Assembly: GCF_005239225.2 (NCBI RefSeq)
Contig: NC_133301.1
Coordinates: 5,233,157-5,297,156, forward strand
DNA from: Populus alba
Lineage: Eukaryota; Streptophyta; Magnoliopsida; Malpighiales; Salicaceae
Direction of reading: 5' to 3'
DNA: 64,000 nucleotides
In this document: positions 1-11,584 of the stretch, one piece after another
Layout: each line of letters begins with the position of its first letter
Position numbering within the stretch: position 1 is the first letter of the stretch
The notes under the pieces: model-generated
What the model saw: the letters and a program-made list of their open reading frames with translations, nothing else
Databases searched by the model: none
What the model was told of the DNA's origin: nothing
Program-made: the position numbers and the translations under genes

Positions 1-404
1 GTTAATCTAGATTTGTGTTGTATAACACTTGGACAACAAATGCTTGGCACTCTCATAGCCCAACCGTATGGTATTACCTACACTTGTGCTATGAAATGAA
101 CTTGATTTGTTGTTAATATAAGTTAGCATCATGAATTCCTAACAATATTTAAAAGTTTGATGTTACATAAATAAGATAATTAATATGATCATATTAACAA
201 TTTATAATGAGATATTAATGACAAATCATTCGATTGGAACCTCCTTTGTCTGTGGTTTTCAGTTTAGTAATAAGAGTTTATACTATACTTAATTGAAATA
301 TCATTCGTGGATCCTCTAACCTTGACATTTGTTTTTATAATTGTTTAATCCTTACATTAATCTTTCATCTCAAAGTTCTCATCAACTTCTTCTTCTTCTT
401 TATA

Positions 405-436
<32 letters not shown>

Positions 437-760
437 TACTACTATTATTGTTGTTGTTGTTGTTGTATTATTGTTGTCTATAATTTATACAATTAATCTC
501 CTTGTGGTTCGACCCCGGTCTTGCTAGGTTATTTATTATTTCGACACTCCTGCACTTGGAAGAAGACATCAATCTTTTGGTTGTGTCAAAGGACACCTAA
601 TGCCACCTCTAGTAAAATTTTTGGGAATAGATGTTGCGAAATTAATAAAACCCTGAACCCCGTTACAATAATCCATCGTCCGCAATCCTTGGGGTGAATC
701 TCGATACATCCATGAACGATCATCCATGATTTATATCGAACCTCTATAAAATTATGATGA
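1..760 (-). mobile_element. LTR-retrotransposon debris (Tat/Ogre-like, non-coding)
   Basis: No reading frame is supported here. On the minus strand around 480-560 the sequence reads GTGTCGAAATAATAAATAA followed by a CCGGGGTCGAACCAC-type stretch. This resembles the conserved border seen in long LTRs of Tat/Ogre-like Ty3 elements. A related stretch (GGTGTCGATCCACGAG) occurs on the plus strand near 57697. No PBS, coding domain or LTR boundary could be placed, so this is a fragment call based on style only. Confidence 0.3.
404..475. repeat. Compound trinucleotide microsatellite (TTA/TTG)n
   Basis: An uninterrupted ATT run passes into ACT and then TTG repeats. It is a simple sequence repeat with no coding role visible. 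Confidence 0.9.
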
Positions 761-1429
761 TAACATGTATTAATTAACTAAGTTAGGTAAATAAACTTGT
801 AAAAATATTGGTTCACCTCAAGATTATCCAACAAACCAATCACAACTTCTCATAAATATTAAATATTCATTTTCATTTATCAACGTACATACAAATTAAT
901 ATATATAAATTTACAGAAATTACAACTCCACAATACCATTGATAAAACTTAAAACGGACCCATTAAGCAAACTATAAATTATTTCAAAACATCACATGTA
1001 ATTCAGTAATTCCATAAAGTTTTAACAATTTACAAAGAAATAAAATCTTACAAAATCTAAAATAAACCATAACAAGTATAAAATTATACATTCATATACT
1101 ACAAGTTTGTTTGAGAAATAACAATAAAACATGTACATCTACTAACAAAATACATATACTAAAAAAAAAAAAAATTGACATTTCAATGTTAAATTTAAAA
1201 AGATAGAAATTACTTGAAAAAAATTGATAAAATCCATCGGTAAATCAAAAACATGGATACTGTAACCACAAAACTTCAAGAAATATAACTTGTTGTGCTG
1301 AGAAGAGGGAGATTTTTTTTGGGGGGGTGGTTGTTTGCAGATGGGGAGAGTTGGGATGAGGAAGAAGAAGGAGAAATAGGGGAGGAGAGGGTCGGCAGAG
1401 TGGGCATATATTAACTTTTTTCGACGGTT

Positions 1430-1822
1430 TCACCGACGGACATATTCTATCGGTGAGTCCGTCAGCTATTCTGACAGAAAAATTGACACGTCATCATACG
1501 AATCCCTCGGTAATTCCGTTGGCATTTTAAACAATGAACCGATCACAATCACCATACGAAGTTGCTGTTTTGAATCCCTCAGTGATTTCGTTGGCAAAAA
1601 TCACCTGCAAAAATCTCAACGTCAGCGAACCGTCTTTTTTTTTATTCTGAACTTTCCGTTCGTAATTCAGTCGGTAACTATCGACTAAATTTTTCCGTCC
1701 GTAGTTACCGACTGAATTACGAACGGAAAAAGTTTTGTTGGTAAGTTCGACCTCAAATTACCGACATAAATATTTCGTCAGTAAATCTGTTGCTATTAAG
1801 CGAATTTCTAGTAGTGATAGTG
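1430..1822 (-). mobile_element. Terminal part of a CACTA (En/Spm-like) DNA transposon
   Basis: Read on the minus strand, the end at 1822 begins CACTATCACTACTAGAAAT, the classic CACTA terminus (a second CACTA lies 6 bp inside). Subterminal sequence from 1430 to 1790 carries many degenerate copies of a CCGTCGGTAATTC-type motif in both orientations, which is how subterminal transposase-binding regions look in this superfamily. A 27-bp perfect inverted repeat sits at 1653-1679 and 1703-1729. The opposite terminus and any transposase gene were not found, so the element is truncated or its other end is too diverged to see. Confidence 0.7.
1653..1729. repeat. 27-bp perfect inverted repeat (hairpin) in the CACTA end
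   Basis: Arms at 1653-1679 and 1703-1729 are exact reverse complements separated by 23 bp. Both contain the CGGTAA/TTACCG subterminal motif of the CACTA end. A transcript would fold into a long perfect stem. Confidence 0.9.
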
Positions 1823-2270
1823 TGTTGGGCTTGTAAAGTAGATCTTTCTCTTTTGAATAATGTGTGTGTGTGTTTAATAGTATGGGCTTGTGTTGTTATG
1901 AACTTTTGAATCTTTTTATATGTTCTTAGTCGTTAATTATAAATCTTCTATAAAATAATTGTATGTAATTGTGTAAATAGATGTAGTTGTGTGAAAGTGG
2001 TATTTTAAAGAAAATGACATCGGTTGAGATGTGATCTAGAATAATTAGATCAAGATATAATGAAAGGAAGTTGATATTTGGTAAATACAAGAGACAATGT
2101 TGATAATTTGGTATGCAAAAGTATAGGAAAAACTCTGTTGAAAATAAAAACAAATACCCTGATTTATAATTGAGGTACATATAATTAATTAAATTTTGTC
2201 GGTTTAAATGAAAAGATACGACTTATTAATTATATTTGATTTGTAAATGGTTGAGGATATTACATTTGAT
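1823..2270. other. AT-rich spacer, nothing recognised
   Basis: A short GT run lies near 1860. No gene, RNA or element boundary is supported. The 84-codon open frame here has low-complexity composition and no family resemblance. Confidence 0.5.
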
Positions 2271-2274
2271 AGAA

Positions 2275-2960
2275 ATTAACCTTCAATCTAACCTAGATAT
2301 CAATTCAAGCCACTTCAAGATTCTTTTAACATTAAGTAATAAAGTGAAATCATTGAGAGCAAATACCAATGTATTATCTGCATAGTATAAATGACTTAAA
2401 TATGTATTATTCCCACAATCAATTCCTTTGAAAAACCCTATTGTTGCGCTTGTAAATAGAACTCACAATCCACCTTCATTAAAAACTCATGTTTTTCCCT
2501 TTATAATCCACCTTCACCCTATAAAGAATACCTTTTTTATAAAATATGAATGTAAATCCATCTAGTCCTGGTTCCTGCTGCCTTCAATCCATCACAATGT
2601 CAAACTGCTTGCTTGACCTCATCGTGATTTCTTGCTCTAATTGTCTTACTTGAATAAAATTAAGTTTACTGAAGCCATGAGACCCTTTGCCATATTTTTA
2701 GCAAGCAGTCTTGAAAAGAATTTTATATTTTTGCGCCAAGCCTGCACTATATTTGTCGTGATTTATGGCTCCATATCGCTTCAACATATTTGGCGACCTC
2801 TCGCTGCTCTGAATTGAGTCGTTGCAATTCATTTATTTCAAATTGTGTAAGCTGTCTATCTTCCCTTTTTCTTTTCTAGTTTCTGAATGCTGCTTTGTAT
2901 TTGTAACAATTTCTTTTCCTGATTCTCAGATTCTCTACCATTTTACAATTTGAACTTTGC
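2275..2960 (-). pseudogene. LINE (L1-type) ORF2 fragment: linker and reverse transcriptase remnant
   Basis: Minus-strand translation, with frame changes and stops, gives the pre-RT linker around 2690-2900 (LTQFEINELQRLNSEQREVA, then KSRQI followed by a CRLG-type motif). It then gives an RT start motif PGLDGFTFIFYKKG at about 2530-2571, and a catalytic-box region reading LYYADNTLVFAL at about 2360-2390. In plant LINE reverse transcriptases that box is F/Y-A-D-D, so the second catalytic Asp is replaced by Asn (codons at 2373-2384). The PGLDGF motif and the YADN box are only about 150 bp apart, where about 450 bp is usual, so an internal part of the RT is deleted. The endonuclease domain is missing. 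It is dead and probably belongs with the ORF1 remnant at 3554-4860. Confidence 0.8.
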
Positions 2961-3553
2961 AGCCAAGTATGCAAGCTTTCAAACCAATCTAAATCTTCAC
3001 CCCCCAATTGTGTTCTAAATGGAGGTTGAGGATTTGATTTAAAAATAATAATAATAATAATTTTTTGAATTATCTTAATATATTAATCTCATAAATAATA
3101 TTTTAAAAATAAAAAATACATATTAATTTAATTTATTTATATAAAAAAATTCTTTAAAAAACAATCAATACTTATATTCATCCACATTCTTTAAGTGTTA
3201 CCTAAAAGCAGGGGATCCTCTAGTAAATTACAAGAGTTAATAAAATTCCTGAAAGCCCTGGACAAACATACACAATCCGCAGCTATTCCAGAAAGAATCC
3301 TTCGTATGTAAATTCATAAAAACCTTACCATGTCGAGCGTCAATCTGCAATTATTGAGCTGCAGTCCAATCCTCAATCTCCCTATCCACCTGTCTTTGTA
3401 TTTCCACCGCCAAAGTTGTCAAATCTTGAACATCTCCAAAACAGAGAATTTGATCTTGAATAGAGTGCAGCTGCTACAAATTTGTAATTATGAATGTAAC
3501 GAAGACTACTTCCATGCTTAATTTCAGAGTCAAGAGAATCCGGTGATCATCAT
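2961..3553. other. AT-rich junction between LINE ORF2 and ORF1 remnants
   Basis: An (ATA)n tract lies near 3044-3061 and AT-rich sequence runs to about 3190, followed by about 350 bp of mixed composition that may be the tail of ORF1. The endonuclease part of ORF2 that should lie here is absent. Confidence 0.4.
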
Positions 3554-4860
3554 TCAGCTGCTGGACGCTGCCGTCGGGAGCCGCGAACCTCTTGTCTCCT
3601 TCCTCCTCCTTGCAAGGACCATTAGATGTAAGCGCGCTTGATTATTAATATTAGAATCAGTTTGTTGGCTCCATGGTAGCAAGAAACACTGATCCTCGGT
3701 AGGTCCTATATATTTGTTTGGGCCTTCACCACAACAACATCCGATGGGCCCTTTCCAGTTGCTGAGAGCTCGATCCTTTCTGTGATTTGAACTAACAGCT
3801 GCTTGAGAAATTTGAATCTCAATATAACGTCTGTAATGGCTGCATCTCTTGATCGCATATCCCATATGTTTATCCAGCAATCAATCACCTCCTCTGTCAT
3901 AGCCTTTCTGTTACTTCTAACGGCTGTCTCTCTTTCCATCACTACTGGACTCTGATCATCATCTTCTTCCCCTCTCATTAGATTGAAGGCCTTCATATCA
4001 TATTTTATAGCTTCAAAAACTGGAAAATGAAGTGTACTGAGTTCCTGTATATTAACAAGAGATAATCAGTTCCATTCAATCGAAGACTGCTATATCACAG
4101 ATTGATTTGATCAAATCCAATGATTCTGCCATAATCCAGGAGAACCCTGTCGATGCTAGTAACATTCCAGCCAATGATTGGTGAGCCAGTGGCTTCAATC
4201 CAAGCAAAGCGGTCTAAAGGACCATCTATCACAATGCAAGGTCTTAACTCATCAAAACAAACACCCCATGGTGCTATATTCAATTCAAAAGCTCCAATCA
4301 TATCATCGTAAGAATAAACAAAAAATCAAAGCTTGATTTATCTCTTGATAATCGATTCCTTCACTCAAAACTCCCAGTTGGCTATTTTTCATCCACGCAA
4401 CATCCTCCTCAGTGGGGTCATGAATGATCAATTGCACAGATAGAGATGGACTATCACTGACCTCTTTGAACTCCTCGACTGCAGAAGAAGGGTCATTTGT
4501 ATTTCCTGCTTGCACTACCGTTGTATAACTTCTTGAGTCTCGTTGTTTAATAGGTACAGGAACACGTTCAACTGATTTGTTGCTCTGGCTGTTTGGCTTT
4601 GGTCCTGCCGATGATTCCTCTATTCGCTTCAAATTTGCTCGCAACAAACCACATATTGCTGAGTTGAAGAACTGGGGTTTTTTTTGTTGTAGTAGTCAAT
4701 TTCATTGAAATAAAACCGAATCCCCAATTTCTTTGATGATTCCTACGGTATATGAACAGTGAAGTCACCTCACCATACTTATTGAAAGTTCTTCTCAGCG
4801 TCTGGTAATCCAGCCATGGTTGAAATCCCTCGAAGTATAGCTGGGTTACTGATCAGGCTG
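3554..4860 (-). pseudogene. LINE ORF1 remnant: RRM plus DUF4283-like domain
   Basis: From about 4850 downward the minus strand encodes an RRM-like start: QLYFEGF (RNP2-like), then TLRRTFNKYGEV and NWGFGFISM (RNP1-like). After a Ser-rich linker follows a segment with WMKNSQLGVL and, at about 4130-4200, FAWIEATGSPIIGWN. This matches the layout of plant L1 ORF1 proteins (RRM, then a DUF4283-type domain with a W.R/E..G.P...W motif). Frames change near 4647, 4300 and 4000, and ORF1 is not continuous. Plant LINE ORF1 proteins bind element RNA in a ribonucleoprotein. This copy is broken, and the order ORF1 then ORF2 on the minus strand fits one degraded element. Confidence 0.7.
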
Positions 4861-4879
4861 TAGTGTTTTGGGGCAGGGA

Positions 4880-6600
4880 AAATACCAAAAATCCCAAAAC
4901 TATTAATTTGTTTAATTAATATTAGAGTATTAGAATTTAATTATAAATTTTAATATTTTAGGGTATAAAACTGCATTTTAAAATATACCATTAGGTATTA
5001 AAGATATAAAAATTAAAAATAAATATGATACTAAAATTTAGATTATAAAACAATTATGATTTAACTCGATAAGATAAATATTTATTCACGAAAGGAGATC
5101 TGTCTTAAATCTTAGACAAGATTAATAGATAAAAACATGACCTAAAAAACAATTAATCAACAATGTAACTTATTTTAGATAAGGTGCATTAGAGGTGATG
5201 CGACTTCCACTAGCACAAAAAATTCTCTTACCCAAACTTTCACAAACTATAGATTTCCTAGTAAGGATAATTCTAAGTAGCATCTTATAAGGCTAGCTCT
5301 CACACTAAGGTTTTTTTTATATTAACTTTTTATTTATTAATAATTTATTTTAATCATGTTATCATTTTATGTTAAAAAACCTTTTATTAAAGAATAATTT
5401 TTAACAAAATTGTAACTCTAAAAGTAAATATACTTCACTTTTAATTTCACCTCAAATATACTAATTAACCTGTATTTTATAAAACAAATTCCAACAGTAA
5501 CATTATCATTGGGAAGTGTCTGATAACATAATGGCAGTAACAGTAGACAAAAAGACAGTGGAGAGGTTATCCTGTAGCTACTTTTCAAGCACAGCTCACA
5601 ATTCATATACAAGGATGATATCATGGTTTTGATTCTTTGTTGGCATTAAATGATGTTTAAGCTACAAAGAATGCATGACAGGTTGCTTTGGATGCTGACA
5701 TCTTCTCGAAACATGGAGGGCTCCTCTCGAATATCTGCCACATTTCGTGTACTGCAATGTTCTTAGGTTGTGGGTTTTATTTAGTCACCTGCGATGAGCT
5801 TATAACGAGTAAAGCATTTTGATCAATAATGGGAAATGGAGAATTAACAATTGTATCATGCCACATGGAATTGAAGGCACACCTTGTGGCCATGCATGCT
5901 TACCAGACAAACATGCTCATACTTTCACATGTAACCTTGTTGCTTTTCGGCTGTTTCTGTCGATGAATCTAGCATGCTAACATGCATACGCATGTGCATG
6001 GATAGAGAGATCTGTGGCATTGTTATGATTGTGTTCCAACCTGAAGAATATACAGAAGATAAACCAAAATCACTACATGTGTCGTTAATCCAATCTGTCT
6101 TCGGTCTGAATCTTGCATCTGTGTCTTGTCAAATAATTAGCAATGGTGCAGATTTTATATATAATCTTGAGAATCTCTTCTTACAAATCTAGGAAAACCT
6201 TGAGGGATAATGGTTAAAGATGAACCTGCATCCAGTCCGTGTGCAGCACACAAAGACGCTGTCATGAAACCCATGCATGTTAGAGCACGAAATGTCAAAA
6301 TATGTTAGTAGCCGCAGATATAATTATAAACACTTATGTTATTTATATTTATGATTTTTTTTTAATTTGACTTTTTTTTTTTTGAAAAAATAAACATAAT
6401 GTAGATCATGTAATGGAGGAAAGAGTAAAATAGCATTACGTTTGCGTTGTCTAACCAGTTGCATATAAGCTCCCATGGCAGTGCTCGAGTAAGGAAAAAA
6501 ATTGCAAATTGTAATGGTGAAGAACGAACCAAGAGCCCTGATGATGCCCTGCTGAATAGGTGATATTAAATGTGATGGATCTGCAAATATGGGGGCATGC
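4880..6600. other. Non-coding interval, nothing recognised
   Basis: The left part (4880-5640) is strongly AT-rich. Between about 5640 and 6310 the composition is more balanced and looks like low-copy sequence, with CATGCATACGCATGTGCATGG-like alternating purine/pyrimidine words near 5980. No open frame has recognisable protein features. It could be untranslated or regulatory sequence, but nothing in it decides this. Confidence 0.4.
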
Positions 6601-6604
6601 CTTG

Positions 6605-6745
6605 TGTTTTAACTGAATGTGTTTTAAAAATATATTTAACATGAAAAATATTAAATTAATTTTTTTAATGTTTTATGATGATTTTAATATAAAAAATTAA
6701 TTATTTTTATATTTTTTAAAATAAAAAATACTTTTAAAAATCAGC
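6605..6745. repeat. Dispersed AT-rich repeat family, copy 1
   Basis: The stretch has the pattern AAAATATTAAATTAATTTTTTTAATG, a TTTTGAT/ATGATTTTAATAT core, then runs of A and T ending AAAATACTTTTAAAAATCA. Near-identical word order recurs at about 18680-18780, 30065-30175, 30340-30480, 30930-31120, 37900-38060 and 62380-62515, which marks a MITE-like or derived repeat family. Termini were not resolved. Confidence 0.5.
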
Positions 6746-7734
6746 ATAAATTACATTATCAAGTACACAATTTTTTTATGCAAAACTGGAGGCAATGGAA
6801 AGTACGTCCGTTATCTTTTTTCCCCGTTAATTAATATTATACTTGCAGTACAATATTTGGGGGGTGACAAGCACAGTTCTTTACACTTGCAGTCCCACAG
6901 GCAGCACCCTGCGACTTGCACTCGTCTCACTCAAATATTTTACTACTTTTAAGGTGATGAATGCGAATCACATTATCTATACTTTAAAATATATAGAAAA
7001 ATTATTGTGCTATTATTGTGTATATAACTGTAAATTATATTGGAAATATAAAGTGTTTGTTATGTTAAATTACAATGTAGATATTGAGAGGACTAGAAGT
7101 GGCATTATTTTTTTTATTTTTTATTTCAAAAACTGCTTTTACATGTTGGATCTGACATTGCTATTGAATCTAAAACTTTTGGATTTAGCTTGGCTGCCAT
7201 ATCCAAGACTCATAAGTGGCACCCACTTGAATTAGTGTTCACGGGTCTAACAAAAACTTTTGAGGCGATGTTATTTTCGGGTATTTATACCGAGTATAAT
7301 ACTAAATTGATAGTCCATACTACACAATGGTTAAGTACGCAAAAAATAATAATAATACTAAGTTCAAGCACTACTGGCTTGTTTTTAAAAAACAAGAAAA
7401 TTTTATTATTTAAGTCGTTGATTCAATTAGGTTTGATAAGCAAGTTTTATTTAATTATGATAAAAAAAATAGACAACCATAATAAATCAAACTAATTAAA
7501 AAAACATGGATACCAATAGCATGTACAAAAAGAATGCTTGAAAATATTTTGGAAAGACTCCTTCTCAATATTCTCAAAAGTTTTCTAGAATCTTATTTGT
7601 TAACAATGCAAGAACTAAATAGAAATTAATATAAAAAACAAAAAACAAAATAGCAACCAACAAAATATTGAATGAAGGGAAATAAAAAAAAATTCAATTT
7701 TAAAAGAAGGATCCATAAAAAGATATGAGTCAAC
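6746..7734. other. AT-rich interval, nothing recognised
   Basis: It contains open frames of 130 and 101 codons, but their composition is that of AT-rich non-coding DNA (Tyr, Lys, Leu, Ile). They overlap each other and show no domain. Confidence 0.5.
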
Positions 7735-8185
7735 TCAAGCAAGTCGGCTAAACCTCGCGACTCAAGTTATAAGAACATAATAATCCAATAAAAGACAAAA
7801 AAATAATAATTAAGAAGCCAAATACTCAAATCAACCGTACGTTGAAGGACAAAATTAAAAAAGATTGATAAAAAAACACAAGAGGGCAAAAGGACTCGAG
7901 ATAACTGGCGCTCTAAACCTATGATTCAAGTTATGAGACTGAGATAACCTTATAAAAAAATAAACAATAAAAACTATAAAGCCTGATTTCTACCCAATAC
8001 AATGTTGAAGAATAAAATAAAAATAATCAATTTAAAAAAAAATGAAAATGATGTCAATCTGAGTCAACCTTCTACACTCGTGACCTGAGTCATAAAATTA
8101 AAATTACCCCTAGAAGTCAAGTAAAAAAAGTTATAAGACCCAACTCTAAATCAACTAAATATTAAACGATGAATTTTTTTAAAAC
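7735..8185. repeat. Degenerate tandem repeat, about 3 units of 130-165 bp
   Basis: Three successive units share the same order of words: GAGTCAAC or GACTCGAG start, CTAAACCT..GA(C/T)TCAAG, TTATGA/TATAAGA, ATAACC, CAATAAAA..CTATAA, then CAACC/CAAT..ACG/TGTTGAA and AAATTAAAAAA. Units begin near 7737, 7895 and 8055. Divergence is high. The unit is non-coding and resembles an old satellite-like or internal transposon repeat. Confidence 0.6.
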
Positions 8186-8189
8186 AAAA

Positions 8190-9779
8190 AAACCAAAATA
8201 AAATAAATAACAATTAAATAAATAAATATCAAATTTAACATAAAAACAAAATAACTTTCCACCTTGCTATTTTGGATGAGTCATAGTGGAAATCAAGGAA
8301 AAGAGAGAAAAAAGAAAAAAGAAGAAGAAAGAAACAGGAGGCAACCCATCAATCCACGTTGCCATGCACTGCTCCAAAGGAAAGGACTTGTTGAGGCGCT
8401 TCCAACTTTACTGTAAAAGATTGAATTTGGTGACCAAAGAAAGCTGCAAAAGCTACACGACAGCTTAACTAATATGCTGGTGTATGTGTTACACGTGCTA
8501 ACAATGTCCTACATGCCCGTTCACTTTAGTCCTCGTATTTATTTTAGTTTTAATTTTAGTCTTTTTAACCTTAATTGTTTGATAAATCAATAAAATTTTA
8601 TTTTATTTTGCTGGAATTCTTTCTCAATATTATGAGATCACCATATCTAGACAACCAAGACAAACCTCTCAAATAACATCAATGTAAAATGATCATATTA
8701 ACCAAAAATAATTTATCTACCCATGTAAATAAGTCTCTAATGATAGGAAAAAATGGGTTAAATATTTGTTAAAGATTTAGTATTGGTCTCCAAACTTCTA
8801 ATATTTTAAACCAATGAAATTAAATTTTATCTTATCACACCAAGAAACAAAATATTTTTTCAATATTACAAGATAATCCTACACATGCATAGAAAATACA
8901 TCGTCAAGACCAATCATAGATTAACAAAATATTAAATTATCAAATTAAAAAAAGTTTGAGTGACCAAAATAAAATAAAATCAAAGAACCAAATAATAATA
9001 ATAAAAAAATCATAATGAATTACTATTGTAATTCACATTAATTACTAAGAGGAGCTCCAATAACGTTTTTAGTAGACTTGGGGTTTTTTTTATTATTATT
9101 TTAATTAGCGATGAAAGGATCCTAAGAAGTTGGTATTTTTTGGACATTTACATTGCACAATATCAGCATGAAAGGATTCTAAAAACTTAGCAGGGCAATC
9201 AAAGGATTACATTCTTTTTTATCTGATAGAATTTTTTTTTTAAAAAAAGTAAAAATATAAAATTAATGTGAAAAATGTATTCTTAATATTGTCCATATTA
9301 AAATTTAATCTTACTTTGATCCAAAAATATTATTTACTGTCAAGTTATCTTTAAAAAAGAAATAAAATGCATTTTAGCATGTATTAAAAATCATATCCTT
9401 TCATTAAATTTAAAAATTAAATTTTAACAAATGTAATGGTTAGTGTAAAAAAGAATAAGAAAATCTCAATTCAATAATAAACTCTAAAACCGACTAATGT
9501 ATTTATATTATAGAGTAAATTAGAAGAGGTGAGCATTGTATTATAGCTCACTCTGGATTGCAATATTTATTTTGAATAATGCATTTTTTTGGTCATTGAA
9601 TTTTTTACCTTTTTAATTTCATCCCCCATGTTACATTGCCATAGTTTTTTTTACATTTATTTGATTTTACATTATCTGTCGTGTACATAATTTTGAGCAA
9701 CATTCAAAGATTAACTGTGCATTAGCAAAATCAAACTTTAATTGTGATTACAAATAGAAATTAAAAGGAGGATCAACTT

Positions 9780-9818
<39 letters not shown>

Positions 9819-11268
9819 AAATTTAGACCCTACTTAGACCCTACTTTTCACTCACAAGATATGTTTGGAAAATAGTTGACCAAGTGACAAGTTATTTTCC
9901 ACTGCAGTTAACATCTCTCCTATTAGAAAACAATGAGAGCAACCGACTTGTCATCTATTCCCTTAAAAGAAGAAAATAAACATAGTCAAGCACGCTTAGG
10001 CTCTTTAATGGCTCGCTAGGCATGTGTGCCTCGCTTGTCAAGCCCAACAATAATTAACCTCTTTTTTTTTTCTTTTTTTTTCCACTTAAATATTAATTAA
10101 TATCCTCTCTTTTACTTTTTAAATTGTATGGCTTAATATTTTTAAATTGTGATTTATATTTTAAAATGTTTTTTTTATAAAAAAAAAATAGAATGCTCAA
10201 AGAGATTATTATAATTTTTATGTAAATCTTCCTTCTTATATTTTATATAAATGAATTATATTTTAATGGTGCGGTTATAAAAATAAAAATCATTTGATAT
10301 TAGTAATGAGGATTAACCACTGGCATAAATTAAATTAAAAGATGTAAAATAAAATGTACTAGGAAGAATCTTCTCTCTTTATTATTTAATTAGCCTTAAA
10401 GCCTTTTTTATTTATAATTTTATTTATTTCTTAATTTATTTTATTAAGCATAACCAACACCCTATTGTTTTCATTTTAAAAAAAAACCATCTATATCATA
10501 CATTTCCTTCTCTTAAGTTAGAATTTAACTTTAAAAAGACCCGTAAAATAGCATTGGTACAATGTTAATTATAGTACACAGTAAAATATTTGAAAGTTGC
10601 TTCATTGTTTACATTAAAAGTGAAGCATCTCTCAATTTTATTTTATTTTTCATCTGTTAAAGAAAAATTAACTTCATCCTCATTTTTTGGTTGAATCCTT
10701 TTATGTTTTTTTTTTCTCCTTTTTTTATTTTGACCTTTTATTTTTATTAAGCCTCATCTTGTTGAGGAAAGTGCATTAAAGTTGAGAGAGAATTTGTTTT
10801 GGATCGATTTTGTATTTTTTAAATTATTTAGGGTGTTTTGAGTTGGTAAATTATTTCATTGACACTATAAAGATGTTTTATAAGGAGGGTTTAGGTGAAA
10901 ATAGATTGAAAATGTCAAAATTTAAAAAGAAAAAATAGAGTTAGATATTTGCATATGCATGTCTTTTACTTTTAGGGAAAAAATTTAGCTTTTCAATTTA
11001 GTATTTAATTAACATTAACAACTTTTTTTCGGTTTATCAATTCATATATTTTTTTAATTTTTTTTATTAAACTTAAATAATATGTTTACTTGTCTTAATT
11101 AAAAAAATATCATAATACTCAAAAATGCATCTACAATATTAACATGTTTTTTTTTATTATATTCCAAATAAAACCAGTATAAATGACACGAGATGATTCA
11201 GAAGTAAAACTATAGATTTTATAATCATAAGATTTTGTTTTATTATATTCCAAATAAAACTAGTATAC
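8190..11268. other. Long AT-rich gene-free interval
   Basis: No coding potential is visible. It includes a (TA)n microsatellite at 9782-9811, poly-T/poly-A tracts, and at about 10795-10990 a copy of a second dispersed family with the words GGGTGTTTTGAGTTGG, AAAATAGATTGAAAA and AGATGTTTT. That family recurs at about 35100-35380 (same strand) and, inverted, at about 47160-47480. Confidence 0.6.
9782..9811. repeat. (TA)n microsatellite
   Basis: About 15 uninterrupted TA units. Confidence 0.95.
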
Positions 11269-11548
11269 TGTTAAAATGTCAATGATCTTGCACAATTTAA
11301 CTGTGAATTCACACTTTATTCAGTAGTATTTCTTTGGCTTAAATAACCATTACAACTTGGAATTATGGGAAAACAAACCACATCTTCTTAGCCGAAGATT
11401 GTGGTAACAGAAAAAACAAAAAATCACAAAACAATGACTAAGTCATAGTCAGTACTAACAAAGCTATACTGACTTGCACTAACAAACTAACTTACTGGCT
11501 CCTGAAAGACAGGAGCTTTATTCTAATCAAAACAACTAGTTTCCAACA
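11269..11548 (-). repeat. 3' LTR of the copia element
   Basis: It is 280 bp, starts TGTTAAAATG and ends TTTCCAACA on the plus strand. It aligns end to end with 15766-16044. Confidence 0.95.
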
Positions 11549-11561
11549 TATCCTCCCCTAA
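11549..11561 (-). promoter_or_regulatory. Polypurine tract
   Basis: The minus strand reads TAGGGGAGGATA directly against the 3' LTR. This is the expected plus-strand primer site. Confidence 0.85.
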
Positions 11562-11584
11562 ACTATACTTGATAACAAGTCAGT

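Noticed and set aside
3211..3223. GGGGATCCTCTAG resembles a cloning-vector polylinker
   Set aside because: Only 13 bases match, and the sequence on both sides is ordinary plant or LINE debris. Chance is enough.
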